This document shows positions 19,301 to 28,100 of a stretch of DNA of 64,000 nucleotides, piece by piece; the stretch's first letter is position 1; every line of letters starts with the position of its first letter. A model generated the notes under the pieces. It saw only the letters and a list, made by a program, of their open reading frames with translations. It was not told the origin of the DNA and did no database searches. The translations under genes were made by a program, and so were the position numbers. The DNA is from Lachnospiraceae bacterium (GTDB lineage Bacteria > Bacillota > Clostridia > Lachnospirales > Lachnospiraceae): positions 1 through 64,000 of the forward strand of contig SVDY01000004.1 in the NCBI GenBank assembly GCA_015057665.1, in the 5' to 3' direction.

Positions 19301-20681
19301 TTTCCTCTGGTTTTAAATCATCATAGTCACATACTTCTTCAAACGTAACCGGTTCCACAGTAATACCAGGCATAAGTTCCATACCAGCTAAAAGTCCCCA
19401 GACCATACCTGGTTTAGATGCTGTACCAACAATGTCCTGTACAAATCTATCACGAATAATAGAATCTCTATTAGAACTTCCATCTTCATTATAGAAATCG
19501 TCACCATATGTATCTACTAAACATTCTACTTCAGGAGCTTCTGCATAGTAGAACTTCGCATCCGCATAAACACCGTTCTTTGTTGCCTGCATATATGCCG
19601 GAAGGCCTGCAATGTATGCATTTAATGGTTTGAACATTACAGCCATTAAATCACCAAGAGTTGCACCTTCTGCTTCCTGATCCGTTGCCATTGTGTTCAT
19701 TAAAGCAACTAAGATAATCTCTGCGTCAGGATTAAGCTGTAAAATAGCTTCTACAGTACCTGCATAGTTCAGTACATAACTGATACCTGCATAAACAACT
19801 GTGTTTGCTAATGCATTTAATGTTTCATTTTCATCGATAGGCTGTCCAAGTTTTTCTTCCACTAAAGCATATAATTCATCAATGAGTTTCATAATCTGAG
19901 CCTGCATTTCAGGTTCACACTCAGCAATTGCCCTTTCTACATTATATACTAAAGCATCAGCTGGTTCTCCGGAAAAACCAATAGCTTCAAGGATTCTGCC
20001 AAAAGTGAATACACCAAAGTTACCATTACCGATACCAAGAGAAATAACATCTGCATTTTTTACAGTTTCCTGATATTCTTTCGCAACAATTGCTGTCTCA
20101 CCTTTCTCGATAAACTCTGACTGTGGATTTTTTTCAATTGCATCCAATGCATCCGCATTACCATTTACATATGCTTCAATATATGTGGCTGCAGTTTCAA
20201 AACGATAATCATCACAAAGTTCATTCCAAGTCCAGTAATCACCTGTGGAGAATTTGGAATTCCAATCTTCCTCATTCCATTCTTCCATCTCTGCAACTTT
20301 TACCGCTTCTTCATCTGTGTAATCAAATTCAAGAAGCCAGTGTAAATCTTCTGCTCTCATAGCAGACATTGCTAACTGTGCATGATTCACATCTTTGCCA
20401 GTTGATGTTTCTAACCATTCAGCAAACTGGTTTGCATAAGAACCATCGCCGTAGTCATAAACACCTGTATTTCCGTTATAGCCAGGAAGACCATAACCAT
20501 TTGTCATGGAATCGCCAAGAGACACATAATTGAACTCTTTTGACTCATCCATACCGTTATCTTCTACTTTTGCAGCTTCTGCTACAACAGCACAAAGATT
20601 GCCGCTTACACCAAGTACCATGGTAAATACCATCAGTAAAGCGACAAAGGAACGCCATGTTTTATTCAGCATTCTTTTCAT
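16314..20681 (-). CDS. SGNH-hydrolase-like dockerin protein 1 (variable head, helical stalk, SGNH tail)
   Basis: 1455 aa from the ATG at 20681 (GGGAGGTAATT directly upstream). Signal peptide 1-38. Head SGNH domain: GDSMTNGYG (GDS at 56-58), SLGIGNGNF (about 214-222) and His722 in GGHPSQTGH, with a long insertion between blocks that holds four copies of a GGLLTAEQVEALY unit (538-635). A helix-rich acidic stalk follows (about 745-1130). The tail SGNH domain has GDSSVTGKG, GLSVNAM and NGNH...GHEYI. The dockerin (last 65 residues) has loops DVNRDGKVNSKDAV and DLNADGKVSSKDAV. SGNH enzymes are Ser esterases of acyl or acetyl groups; substrate unknown. The Asp usual three residues before the His is not seen. 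The tail is almost identical to the 20938 gene. Location: secreted, probably cohesin-docked. Confidence 0.85.
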   Translation of the reverse strand: MKRMLNKTWRSFVALLMVFTMVLGVSGNLCAVVAEAAKVEDNGMDESKEFNYVSLGDSMTNGYGLPGYNGNTGVYDYGDGSYANQFAEWLETSTGKDVNHAQLAMSAMRAEDLHWLLEFDYTDEEAVKVAEMEEWNEEDWNSKFSTGDYWTWNELCDDYRFETAATYIEAYVNGNADALDAIEKNPQSEFIEKGETAIVAKEYQETVKNADVISLGIGNGNFGVFTFGRILEAIGFSGEPADALVYNVERAIAECEPEMQAQIMKLIDELYALVEEKLGQPIDENETLNALANTVVYAGISYVLNYAGTVEAILQLNPDAEIILVALMNTMATDQEAEGATLGDLMAVMFKPLNAYIAGLPAYMQATKNGVYADAKFYYAEAPEVECLVDTYGDDFYNEDGSSNRDSIIRDRFVQDIVGTASKPGMVWGLLAGMELMPGITVEPVTFEEVCDYDDLKPEEKAGFAARNTEKAVSIAVYLAFEDAVKKAKEGAPVGIDSVLGLGNLSADLFGGVMESFAANIEGAKINHIDGAAAFVASQSGGLLTAEQVKALYTGGEAAIYALVADMSDGLLTAKQVEALYTDGEEAAYALVAEQSGGLLTAEQVEALYAGGDAAIYAFVAAKAGLDAATVEALYNNANEDIVNNVNHLKTAVEGVNTAKAAVPTVKANVDLLKDVVSNVDMLCTLLALPETLSAAVQGEPALAGLLGLFARCVVGNGLGGHPSQTGHNQLFETVKTVYEEKYTAQDETVKNLKIAAEILADLVAEYYDEAYAYAYDYAEENGYIDILVEGLDTADKALADIDVDAIPLSEEFTEEFKEKLEESIANARETIAQAKKLVLEADELDQASLDELLALLDELLVNVTDVAELLEIAAADTYNDVMPILIDALIKLRDQAVKQLTIAIQKGTEWLMNKAQEAFDAFVEALMEALPVADQYLYDWFYNNPDKVVGFFYEYGDDMGVFMAEHYEAFLAVIGYIGYTFGDEILEFVMENPDTVLKVMVNWYENYGERTWAMIDRYAEYLGLYDYLEEVKEQLEEAYAKAEDAVKAEIAKAMAQIEEELAEIRGLIEEAIRESAEEAEKVILEKLEELGEAVEELVAKIEALLEEAVSAEYIPTVDSKYVAIGDSSVTGKGAKEAVVPYAERLAEELELRADQYVNLGLDGATTADLFAVVEDNADELKDADLITVGLSVNAMLTEALDAAKADELPEYDWSTYLPEEAVVYIEEKLAEVEAELSTNESLAKYAPMMTSVVEGLGYNYVEFAFEYPELVNRIHELAAEDAQVIMVGLYNPMEGLELADINIGEYVDYITRLANIHLTAYSLITPDTVYVDAPDVDTFAEHTEYKNEYLFLLNFVNGNHIKAQFATAEGHEYIKDQILDRMDIIRLWGDVNRDGKVNSKDAVAILRYVIRLVDASELDLTVGDLNADGKVSSKDAVLILQYCIKMITKFPVEA

Positions 20682-20701
20682 AATTACCTCCCATAAAATA
20701 T

Positions 20702-20718
20702 CCGGGATGCTGTCCCGG
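20702..20718 (-). promoter_or_regulatory. 5'-UTR hairpin just before the ribosome site
   Basis: CCGGGA-TGCTG-TCCCGG lies about 10 bases upstream of the GGAGG. An equivalent is at 24894-24910 (gene 2) and a related one at 35593-35609 (gene 5). It may protect the mRNA or tune translation; this is inference. Confidence 0.5.
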
Positions 20719-20744
20719 AATGCAAAATATATACTATCCATAAT

Positions 20745-20773
20745 ATCTTAAATAAATTACCAATCTGTGTCAA
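20745..20773 (-). promoter_or_regulatory. Sigma-A promoter of SGNH-dockerin gene 1
   Basis: TTGACA, 17-bp spacer, TAAGAT on the minus strand, about 65 bases before the start. Its sequence matches the promoter of the next paralogue. Confidence 0.65.
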
Positions 20774-20857
20774 CCGTAATCTTCCGTTTAGCTTGTTTTT
20801 TTTAACACATTTTTATTATGTGTTAACTTTTTAATTAATCCTGCCTATAATAAACAA

Positions 20858-20885
20858 AGACCAGCGCATAACAAAACGCTGGTCT
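20858..20885 (-). terminator. Terminator of SGNH-dockerin gene 2
   Basis: AGACCAGCG / CGCTGGTCT stem followed on the minus strand by TTGTTTATT. Confidence 0.85.
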
Positions 20886-20937
20886 TCTTTCTTACTTTAA
20901 TTTTATTGCATTTTTAAGTTTTATTACATTATAGAAG

Positions 20938-23900
20938 TTATGCTTCCACAGGAAACTTTGTGATCATTTTAATGCAGTACTGTAAGATAAGAACTGCATC
21001 TTTGGAGCTTACTTTGCCATCTGCATTCAGATCACCTACTGTAAGATCCAGTTCGGATGCATCCACAAGACGGATCACGTATCTTAAGATTGCTACCGCG
21101 TCTTTGGAGTTTACTTTGCCGTCTCTGTTCACATCGCCCCAGAGTCTGATGATGTCCATTCTGTCAAGGATCTGATCCTTGATGTATTCATGTCCCTCTG
21201 CTGTTGCGAACTGGGCCTTGATATGGTTTCCGTTCACAAAGTTGAGAAGGAAGAGGTATTCGTTCTTATATTCTGTGTGTTCCGCAAAGGTATCCACATC
21301 TGGTGCATCTACATATACTGTGTCCGGTGTGATCAGGGAGTATGCTGTAAGATGGATGTTTGCAAGTCTTGTGATGTAGTCCACATATTCTCCGATGTTA
21401 ATGTCTGCAAGTTCAAGACCTTCCATTGGGTTGTACAGGCCTACCATGATCACCTGTGCATCTTCTGCAGCAAGTTCATGGATGCGGTTCACAAGTTCAG
21501 GATATTCGAAGGCAAATTCCACGTAATTGTATCCGAGACCTTCCACTACGGATGTCATCATCGGTGCATATTTTGCAAGTGACTCATTAGTACTGAGCTC
21601 TGCTTCCACTTCCGCAAGCTTCTCTTCGATATAAACTACTGCTTCTTCCGGAAGGTATGTGCTCCAGTCATATTCAGGAAGTTCATCTGCTTTTGCAGCA
21701 TCGAGTGCTTCTGTTAACATGGCATTCACACTTAAGCCCACAGTGATGAGATCTGCATCCTTAAGCTCATCTGCATTGTCTTCCACTACTGCAAAGAGGT
21801 CTGCTGTTGTGGCTCCGTCAAGGCCGAGATTTACGTACTGGTCTGCTCTTAATTCCAGTTCTTCCGCAAGTCTTTCTGCATATGGCACTACTGCTTCTTT
21901 TGCGCCTTTGCCTGTCACACTGGAGTCACCGATCGCCACGTATTTGGAGTCTACAGTAGGAATGTATTCTGCAGATACGGCTTCTTCCAGAAGTGCTTCG
22001 ATCTTGGCAATGAGCTCTTCGATGGCTTCGCCAAGTTCTTCTAATTTCTCAAGGATCACTTTCTCTGCTTCTTCAGCGGATTCTCTGATGGCTTCTTCAA
22101 TGAGTCCTCTGATCTGTGCAAGTTCTTCTTCGATCTGTGCCATTGCTTTGGCGATCTCTGCTTTTACTTCTGCTTCTGCTTTTGCATATGCTTCTTCAAG
22201 CTGTTCTTTTACTTCTTCCAGGTAATCGTAAAGTCCAAGGTATTCTGCATAGCGGTCGATCATTGCCCATGTTCTCTCGCCATATGTTTCATACCAGTTC
22301 ACCATGGCCTTTAATACTGTATCCGGATTTTCCATTACGAATTCAAGGATTTCGTCACCGAAAGTATATCCGATGTAACCGATGACCGCAAGGAATGCCT
22401 GATAATGTTCCTCCATGAATGCACCCATGTCGTCGCCATATTCATAGAAGAATCCGACTACCTTGTCAGGATTGTTATAGAACCAGTCATAGAGGTACTG
22501 GTCTGCCACTGGAAGTGCTTCCATAAGGGCTTTTACAAATGCATCAAATGCTTCCTGAGCCTTGTTCATGAGCCATTCTGTGCCCTTCTGGATCGCGATT
22601 GTAAGCTGTTTTACAGCCTGGTCTCTTAATTTGATAAGAGCATCGATGAGGATAGGCATTACATCGTTGTATGTATCAACTGCCGCGATCTCAAGGAGTT
22701 CTGCAACGTCTGTTACGTTTACTAACAATGTATCAAGAAGTGCTAACAGCTCATCTAAGGAAGCCTGATCGAGCTGGTCTGCTTCTAATACTAATTTCTT
22801 CGCCTGTGCGATAGTCTCTCTTGCATTTGCAATGGATTCTTCTAATTTTTCCTTGAATTCTTCTGTGAATTCTTCGGAAAGAGGGATAGCATCCACATCG
22901 ATATCTGCAAGTGCTTTATCTGCTGTATCAAGTCCTTCTACAAGGATATCGATATAGCCGTTTTCTTCTGCATAATCATATGCATAGGCATATGCTTCGT
23001 CGTAGTATTCTGCTACGAGATCAGCAAGGATTTCTGCAGCTTTGATTAAATTTTCAATTGTTACGTCTGTTGCTGTAATATCATTTTCAACAGCATTAAT
23101 CATAGCATCACTTACCTGTTTGTGACCGGCAATACTTGGATGGCAAAGAACACCATCACCAGCTACATAGATAGCGAAAATATTACAAAGACCCTGAAGT
23201 TCAGGTGTGCTCACTAATACATCGTAAATATGATCTGGTGTCACTCCTGCGGACATATCAATACCACTCATGGCTTTCATGACAGTATCCTGAAGACCGC
23301 CTTCTCCCTCTGTTGCAAGAATGATAAATGTTCCAACAGGGAATGTCTGTAAATCAACTGTGTTAAGGAAAGCTTTTTCGATACCCAGGTAACCTACACA
23401 GCTGATGTAGCAAGATGTAATCATATTTGTTACAGCAGCTTGAGGATTAGTATAATTTTCCGCAAGATTCCAGTCGATTTTTGTATCCATATATTTGTTC
23501 TGGAAATAGGCATTAAGTGCTGGCCATTCATTTCTGGAAGATAATTCAGCATATGTATCAACATCTTCTACATCAATAGAAGTTGGATATGCACCTAAAG
23601 CATCACCCATCATACTTAAAATATTACCAACAACGTCTCTTACCATACGACGGCGTGTCATAACAGAAGGAATCTCGTGTTCTTCTGCCATCTGTTCTGC
23701 AAGAAGTTCTACATCTCCTACTTCTGCATAATAAATCTTTGTTGTAAATTCTTCTTCATTTACATAAGCAAGGCCTTCATATAAAGCAGGTAATGCTGCC
23801 ATATATACGTTAACTGCTTCGTATGCATAATCAAGTAATTTTCCAAAAGGAATTGGTTCCATACCTTCGAAAAGTTCAATGTTCATTCCGTTAAGCCAGT

Positions 23901-24873
23901 TGGATAATCCAACAAGAACAATTTGTGCATCCGGATTCACTTTAAGAATATGGTCAATAATTCCTTTGTAAGATACAAGATAGCTTACTGTTGTATAGGC
24001 AGTTGTTTCTGCCATGCCGCCAATAAAATCTGCAACAGTAAGATCTTTTCCTGCGATATCTGCTGGTGCACTATCAGGATGTTTGCCAAGAACATAGTCC
24101 ATTCCGACTCCTCTTGCAGACATTTCTTTCATAAATGCTTCTGAAACTTTTGTCTGAACTTTTGTCGCAATTTCCTTAAGTTCCGGATCAATACCTTCTA
24201 ATAAACCAGGAAGATCAGTGACATCATACATGCTTCCAAACATACTTCCAAAACTAGGAGCCATAGCACCTACATAATAACCGATACGGCGTGTTAAGAA
24301 AGTGGAGAAATTGTTAGATCCTACACCAACACTGATTACATCTGCTTCTGCTACAGATGTCTGGAATGTTTCAGCCAAATCTTTAATCATGGCTTCTCTG
24401 CCACCATTATAAACAGCAGAATTATTCAATGCATAGTATTCCCTAAATCTACTTGGAACATTTCCTACTGTGTAATCATCCGGAACAATTTCATCTTCTG
24501 TTCCGTAAGTTAAAAGGTATAATGTATCATCTGCACGAGTTGCACTAGTAGCAAGCTGAGTTAAATCCACATTACCTTCACCATAAATAGTTTCTAAATA
24601 GCTCTTAAAATTCACAGGATAAGAATTTTCAACTTCCTGCATGTAGCCGTTTACATTTTTGTGTTCGCCATTAACAACCGGTTCATAACCTTCCAGGCCA
24701 TAACCGTTAGTCATAGAATCGCCGAGAGACACATAATTAATTGTCTGCTTATCTTCAGCCTTTGCTGCTTCTACGGCTGCAACACAAAGATTGCCGCTTA
24801 CACCGAGTACCATGGAAAATACCAACAGTAAAGCGACAAAGGAACGCCATGTTTTGTTCAGCATTCTTTTCAT
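20938..24873 (-). CDS. SGNH-hydrolase-like dockerin protein 2
   Basis: 1311 aa from the ATG at 24873 (GGAGGTAATT upstream). Signal peptide 1-37. Head SGNH: GDSMTNGYG (GDS at 51-53), SVGVGSNNF, and His in LCHPSIAGH. The head differs strongly from gene 1 except at signal peptide and motifs, and lacks the LLTAEQV repeats. From about residue 600 on, the stalk, the tail SGNH domain (GDSSVTGKG, GLSVNAM, NGNH) and the dockerin match gene 1 with about 14 substitutions in the stalk and none seen from the tail SGNH domain to the end. The N-terminal 234 residues recur at 8355-9062. It has its own promoter and terminator. Likely a secreted acyl-esterase-like protein; substrate unknown. Confidence 0.85.
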   Translation of the reverse strand: MKRMLNKTWRSFVALLLVFSMVLGVSGNLCVAAVEAAKAEDKQTINYVSLGDSMTNGYGLEGYEPVVNGEHKNVNGYMQEVENSYPVNFKSYLETIYGEGNVDLTQLATSATRADDTLYLLTYGTEDEIVPDDYTVGNVPSRFREYYALNNSAVYNGGREAMIKDLAETFQTSVAEADVISVGVGSNNFSTFLTRRIGYYVGAMAPSFGSMFGSMYDVTDLPGLLEGIDPELKEIATKVQTKVSEAFMKEMSARGVGMDYVLGKHPDSAPADIAGKDLTVADFIGGMAETTAYTTVSYLVSYKGIIDHILKVNPDAQIVLVGLSNWLNGMNIELFEGMEPIPFGKLLDYAYEAVNVYMAALPALYEGLAYVNEEEFTTKIYYAEVGDVELLAEQMAEEHEIPSVMTRRRMVRDVVGNILSMMGDALGAYPTSIDVEDVDTYAELSSRNEWPALNAYFQNKYMDTKIDWNLAENYTNPQAAVTNMITSCYISCVGYLGIEKAFLNTVDLQTFPVGTFIILATEGEGGLQDTVMKAMSGIDMSAGVTPDHIYDVLVSTPELQGLCNIFAIYVAGDGVLCHPSIAGHKQVSDAMINAVENDITATDVTIENLIKAAEILADLVAEYYDEAYAYAYDYAEENGYIDILVEGLDTADKALADIDVDAIPLSEEFTEEFKEKLEESIANARETIAQAKKLVLEADQLDQASLDELLALLDTLLVNVTDVAELLEIAAVDTYNDVMPILIDALIKLRDQAVKQLTIAIQKGTEWLMNKAQEAFDAFVKALMEALPVADQYLYDWFYNNPDKVVGFFYEYGDDMGAFMEEHYQAFLAVIGYIGYTFGDEILEFVMENPDTVLKAMVNWYETYGERTWAMIDRYAEYLGLYDYLEEVKEQLEEAYAKAEAEVKAEIAKAMAQIEEELAQIRGLIEEAIRESAEEAEKVILEKLEELGEAIEELIAKIEALLEEAVSAEYIPTVDSKYVAIGDSSVTGKGAKEAVVPYAERLAEELELRADQYVNLGLDGATTADLFAVVEDNADELKDADLITVGLSVNAMLTEALDAAKADELPEYDWSTYLPEEAVVYIEEKLAEVEAELSTNESLAKYAPMMTSVVEGLGYNYVEFAFEYPELVNRIHELAAEDAQVIMVGLYNPMEGLELADINIGEYVDYITRLANIHLTAYSLITPDTVYVDAPDVDTFAEHTEYKNEYLFLLNFVNGNHIKAQFATAEGHEYIKDQILDRMDIIRLWGDVNRDGKVNSKDAVAILRYVIRLVDASELDLTVGDLNADGKVSSKDAVLILQYCIKMITKFPVEA

Positions 24874-24937
24874 AATTACCTCCATAAAAATATCCGGGGT
24901 GCTGTCCCGGAATGTAAAAAAATACACTGTCCATAAT

Positions 24938-24966
24938 ATTCTAAATAAATTACCAATCTGTGTCAA
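24938..24966 (-). promoter_or_regulatory. Sigma-A promoter of SGNH-dockerin gene 2
   Basis: TTGACA, 17-bp spacer, TAGAAT on the minus strand, near-identical context to 20745-20773. The 5'-UTR hairpin at 24894-24910 follows it. Confidence 0.7.
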
Positions 24967-25050
24967 CCGTGTTCTTCCATTAAACTTAATTTTTTCAACA
25001 TATTTTTATTTTGTGTTAATTTTTTAATTAATCCTGCCTATAACTAAGGA

Positions 25051-25078
25051 AGACCAGCGCATAATAAAACGCTGGTCT
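25051..25078 (-). terminator. Terminator of SGNH-dockerin gene 3
   Basis: AGACCAGCG / CGCTGGTCT stem, third copy of the family terminator. Confidence 0.85.
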
Positions 25079-25114
25079 TCTTTCTTCCTTAAATTTGATT
25101 TTATTTATAATCTT

Positions 25115-28100
25115 TTATGCTTCCACAGGGAACTTTGTGATCATTTTAATGCAGTACTGTAAAATAAGAACTGCATCTTTGGAGCTTACTTTGCCATCTG
25201 CATTGAGATCACCTACTGTAAGATCCAGTTCGGATGCATCCACAAGACGGATCACATATCTTAAGATCGCTACAGCATCTTTGGAGTTTACTTTACCGTC
25301 TCTGTTCACATCGCCCCAGAGTCTGATAATGTCCATTCTGTCAAGGATCTGGTCCTTGATGTATTCATGTCCCTCTGCTGTTGCGAACTGGGCCTTGATA
25401 TGGTTTCCGTTCACAAAGTTGAGAAGGAAGAGGTATTCGTTCTTATATTCTGTGTGTTCCGCAAAGGTATCCACATCCGGTGCATCTACATATACTGTGT
25501 CCGGTGTGATCAGGGAGTATGCTGTAAGGTGGATGTTGGCAAATCTTGTGATGTAGTCCACGTATTCTCCAATGTTGATGTCTGCAAATGTAAGACCTTC
25601 CATTGGATTGTACATGCCTACCAAGATCACCTTAGCATCTTCTGCTGCAAGTGCATGGATACGGTTCACAAGTTCTGGATATTCGAAAGCGAATTCCACG
25701 TAATTGTAACCAAGGCCTTCCACTACAGATGTCATCATCGGTGCGTATTTTGCCATTGTCTCATTGGCAGCAAGTTCTGCTCCCACTTCCGCAAGCTTTT
25801 CTTCGATATAGTGAACTGCTTCTTCCGGAAGGTATCTGCTCCAGTCATATTCAGGAAGTTCATCTGCTTTTGCGGCATTGAGTGCTTCCGTTAACATGGC
25901 ATTTACACTTAAGCCCACTGTGATAAGGTCTGCATCCTTAAGCTCATCTGCATTGTCTTCCACTACTTTGAAGAGGTCTGCTGTTGTGGCTCCGTCAAGG
26001 CCGAGATTTATGTACTGCTCTGCTGTAAGTTCCAGTTCTTCCGCAAGTCTTTCCCCATATGGCACTACTGTTTCTTTTGCGCCTTTTCCTGTCACGCTGG
26101 AATCACCAATCGCCACATATTTGGAGTCTACAGTAGGAATGTATTCTGCAGATACAGCTTCTTCCAGAAGTGCTTCGATCTTGGCAATGAGCTCTTCGAT
26201 GGCTTCGCCAAGTTCTTCTAATTTCTCAAGGATCACTTTCTCTGCTTCTTCCGCGGATTCCTTGATTGCTTCTTCCATAAGTGCTCTGATCTGTGCAAGT
26301 TCTTCTTCGATCTGGGCAATTGCTTTTGCGATTTCTGCTTTTACTGCATCTTCTGCTTTCGCATAAGCTTCTTCAAGCTGTTCTTTTACTTCTTCTAAGT
26401 AATCATAAAGTCCAAGGTATTCTGCATAGCGGTCGATCATATCCCATGTTCTCTCGCCGTAAGTTTCATACCAGTTCACCATAGCCTTTAATACTGTTTC
26501 ATGGTTTTCCATTACAAATTCCAGAACTTCGTCGCCGAATGTGTAACCGATATATGCAAGAACTTTAACGATATTCTCACCGTGTTCTGTCAGGAATTCA
26601 CCCATGATATCGCCGTATTCACAGAAGAATCCGCATACTTTATCAGGATTGCTGTAAAGCCAGTCATAGAGATACTGATCTGCAGCAGGAAGTGCTTCTG
26701 CAAGTACTTTCAAGAACTCGTCATAAGCTTCCTGAACTTTATTCATGAGCCATTCTGTGCCCTTCTGAATCGCGATGTTGAGCTGTTTTTCAGCCTGATC
26801 TCTCAATTTCATAAGAGCATCGATCACGATAGGCATTACATCATTATATGTATCAACTGCAGCAATCTCAAGGAGTTCTGCAACGTCTGTTACATTTACT
26901 AATAATTCATCCAGAAAAACGAGTAACTCATCTAAGGAAGCCTGGTCGAGCTCGTCCGCTTCTAAAACTAATTTCTTCGCCTGGGCGATGGTTTCTCTTG
27001 CATTTGCAATAGATTCTTCTAATTTTCCTTTGAATTCTTCTGTGAATTCTTCGGAAAGAGGGATGGAATCCACATCAATGTCCGCAAGTGCTTTGTCAGC
27101 TGTATCAAGACCTTCTGCGAGTATATCGATATAACCGTTTTCTTCTGCGTAGTCATATGCATAAGCGTATGCTTCGTCATAATATTCTGTAAGAAGTCCG
27201 CCAAGTTTTACAAGTTCTTCAGCGATTTCTTCATTGGCTACTTTCTTACCGCGGATTTCTTCTTCGTAAGCGGTAATAATAGCATCTTTTAACTGCTCAT
27301 GACCGGTCTTGTTTGGATGTGCATAGAAACTGTTACCAAAGCCTGTTCTTACACCCAGACAGAGAACCGATGCAAAAGCAGAATCTTCAAGTAATGTTTC
27401 ATCAAAATGATAATCCGGTACAACGATATTTTCAGGATTAACACTATTCGTACCCAGATAAACTTCCATTGCAGAAGTAAGAACTGTTTCTACACTGGTA
27501 AGGGAGTCAACAAGGATCATCTCCATTGCCTTCTTTTCCGCTTTGCTGTATGCGTCGGAGAACAGTGCTGTGATATCGATTAATTCCTGCTCAGCACCTT
27601 TTTTCATAATTGTTGCAAACACATCGTAAGCTGCATATAACGCCTTTTCATATGCTGCACAGAGATACTTACCGGCTGCAACGGCTGTCTGAACCTGTAC
27701 TGCCATTTCGTTATATAATTCCGGATTTGTTTCTTTGTCAGCTCCATGTACTTCTTCAAATTTTACAAGATACTGATCCCAGCCGTTGTTTTCATTTGTC
27801 TTAAAGAAAGCAAGTAATTCATTAAATTCGTTAAAATATTCCTGAGCTGCCTCACCCATGCTTTCAAGAATTTTTGCCGGGCTTTTTCCTGCTAAAACAG
27901 CATCAATAACAGAAGAATCAATATTGATAGCCGCTTCATTCTCATCTGATGCATCCGGCTTTGCTGCTTCAGGCGCTTCATATAAACCTAACTGGGCTAA
28001 ATCGGTCAATACCTGATTCACATAAGGACTTGCTTTTTTTGCAAAGATCAACTGAATAATCGGTCTGATATTAATATTGTTATCATATACGTCGAAACAG

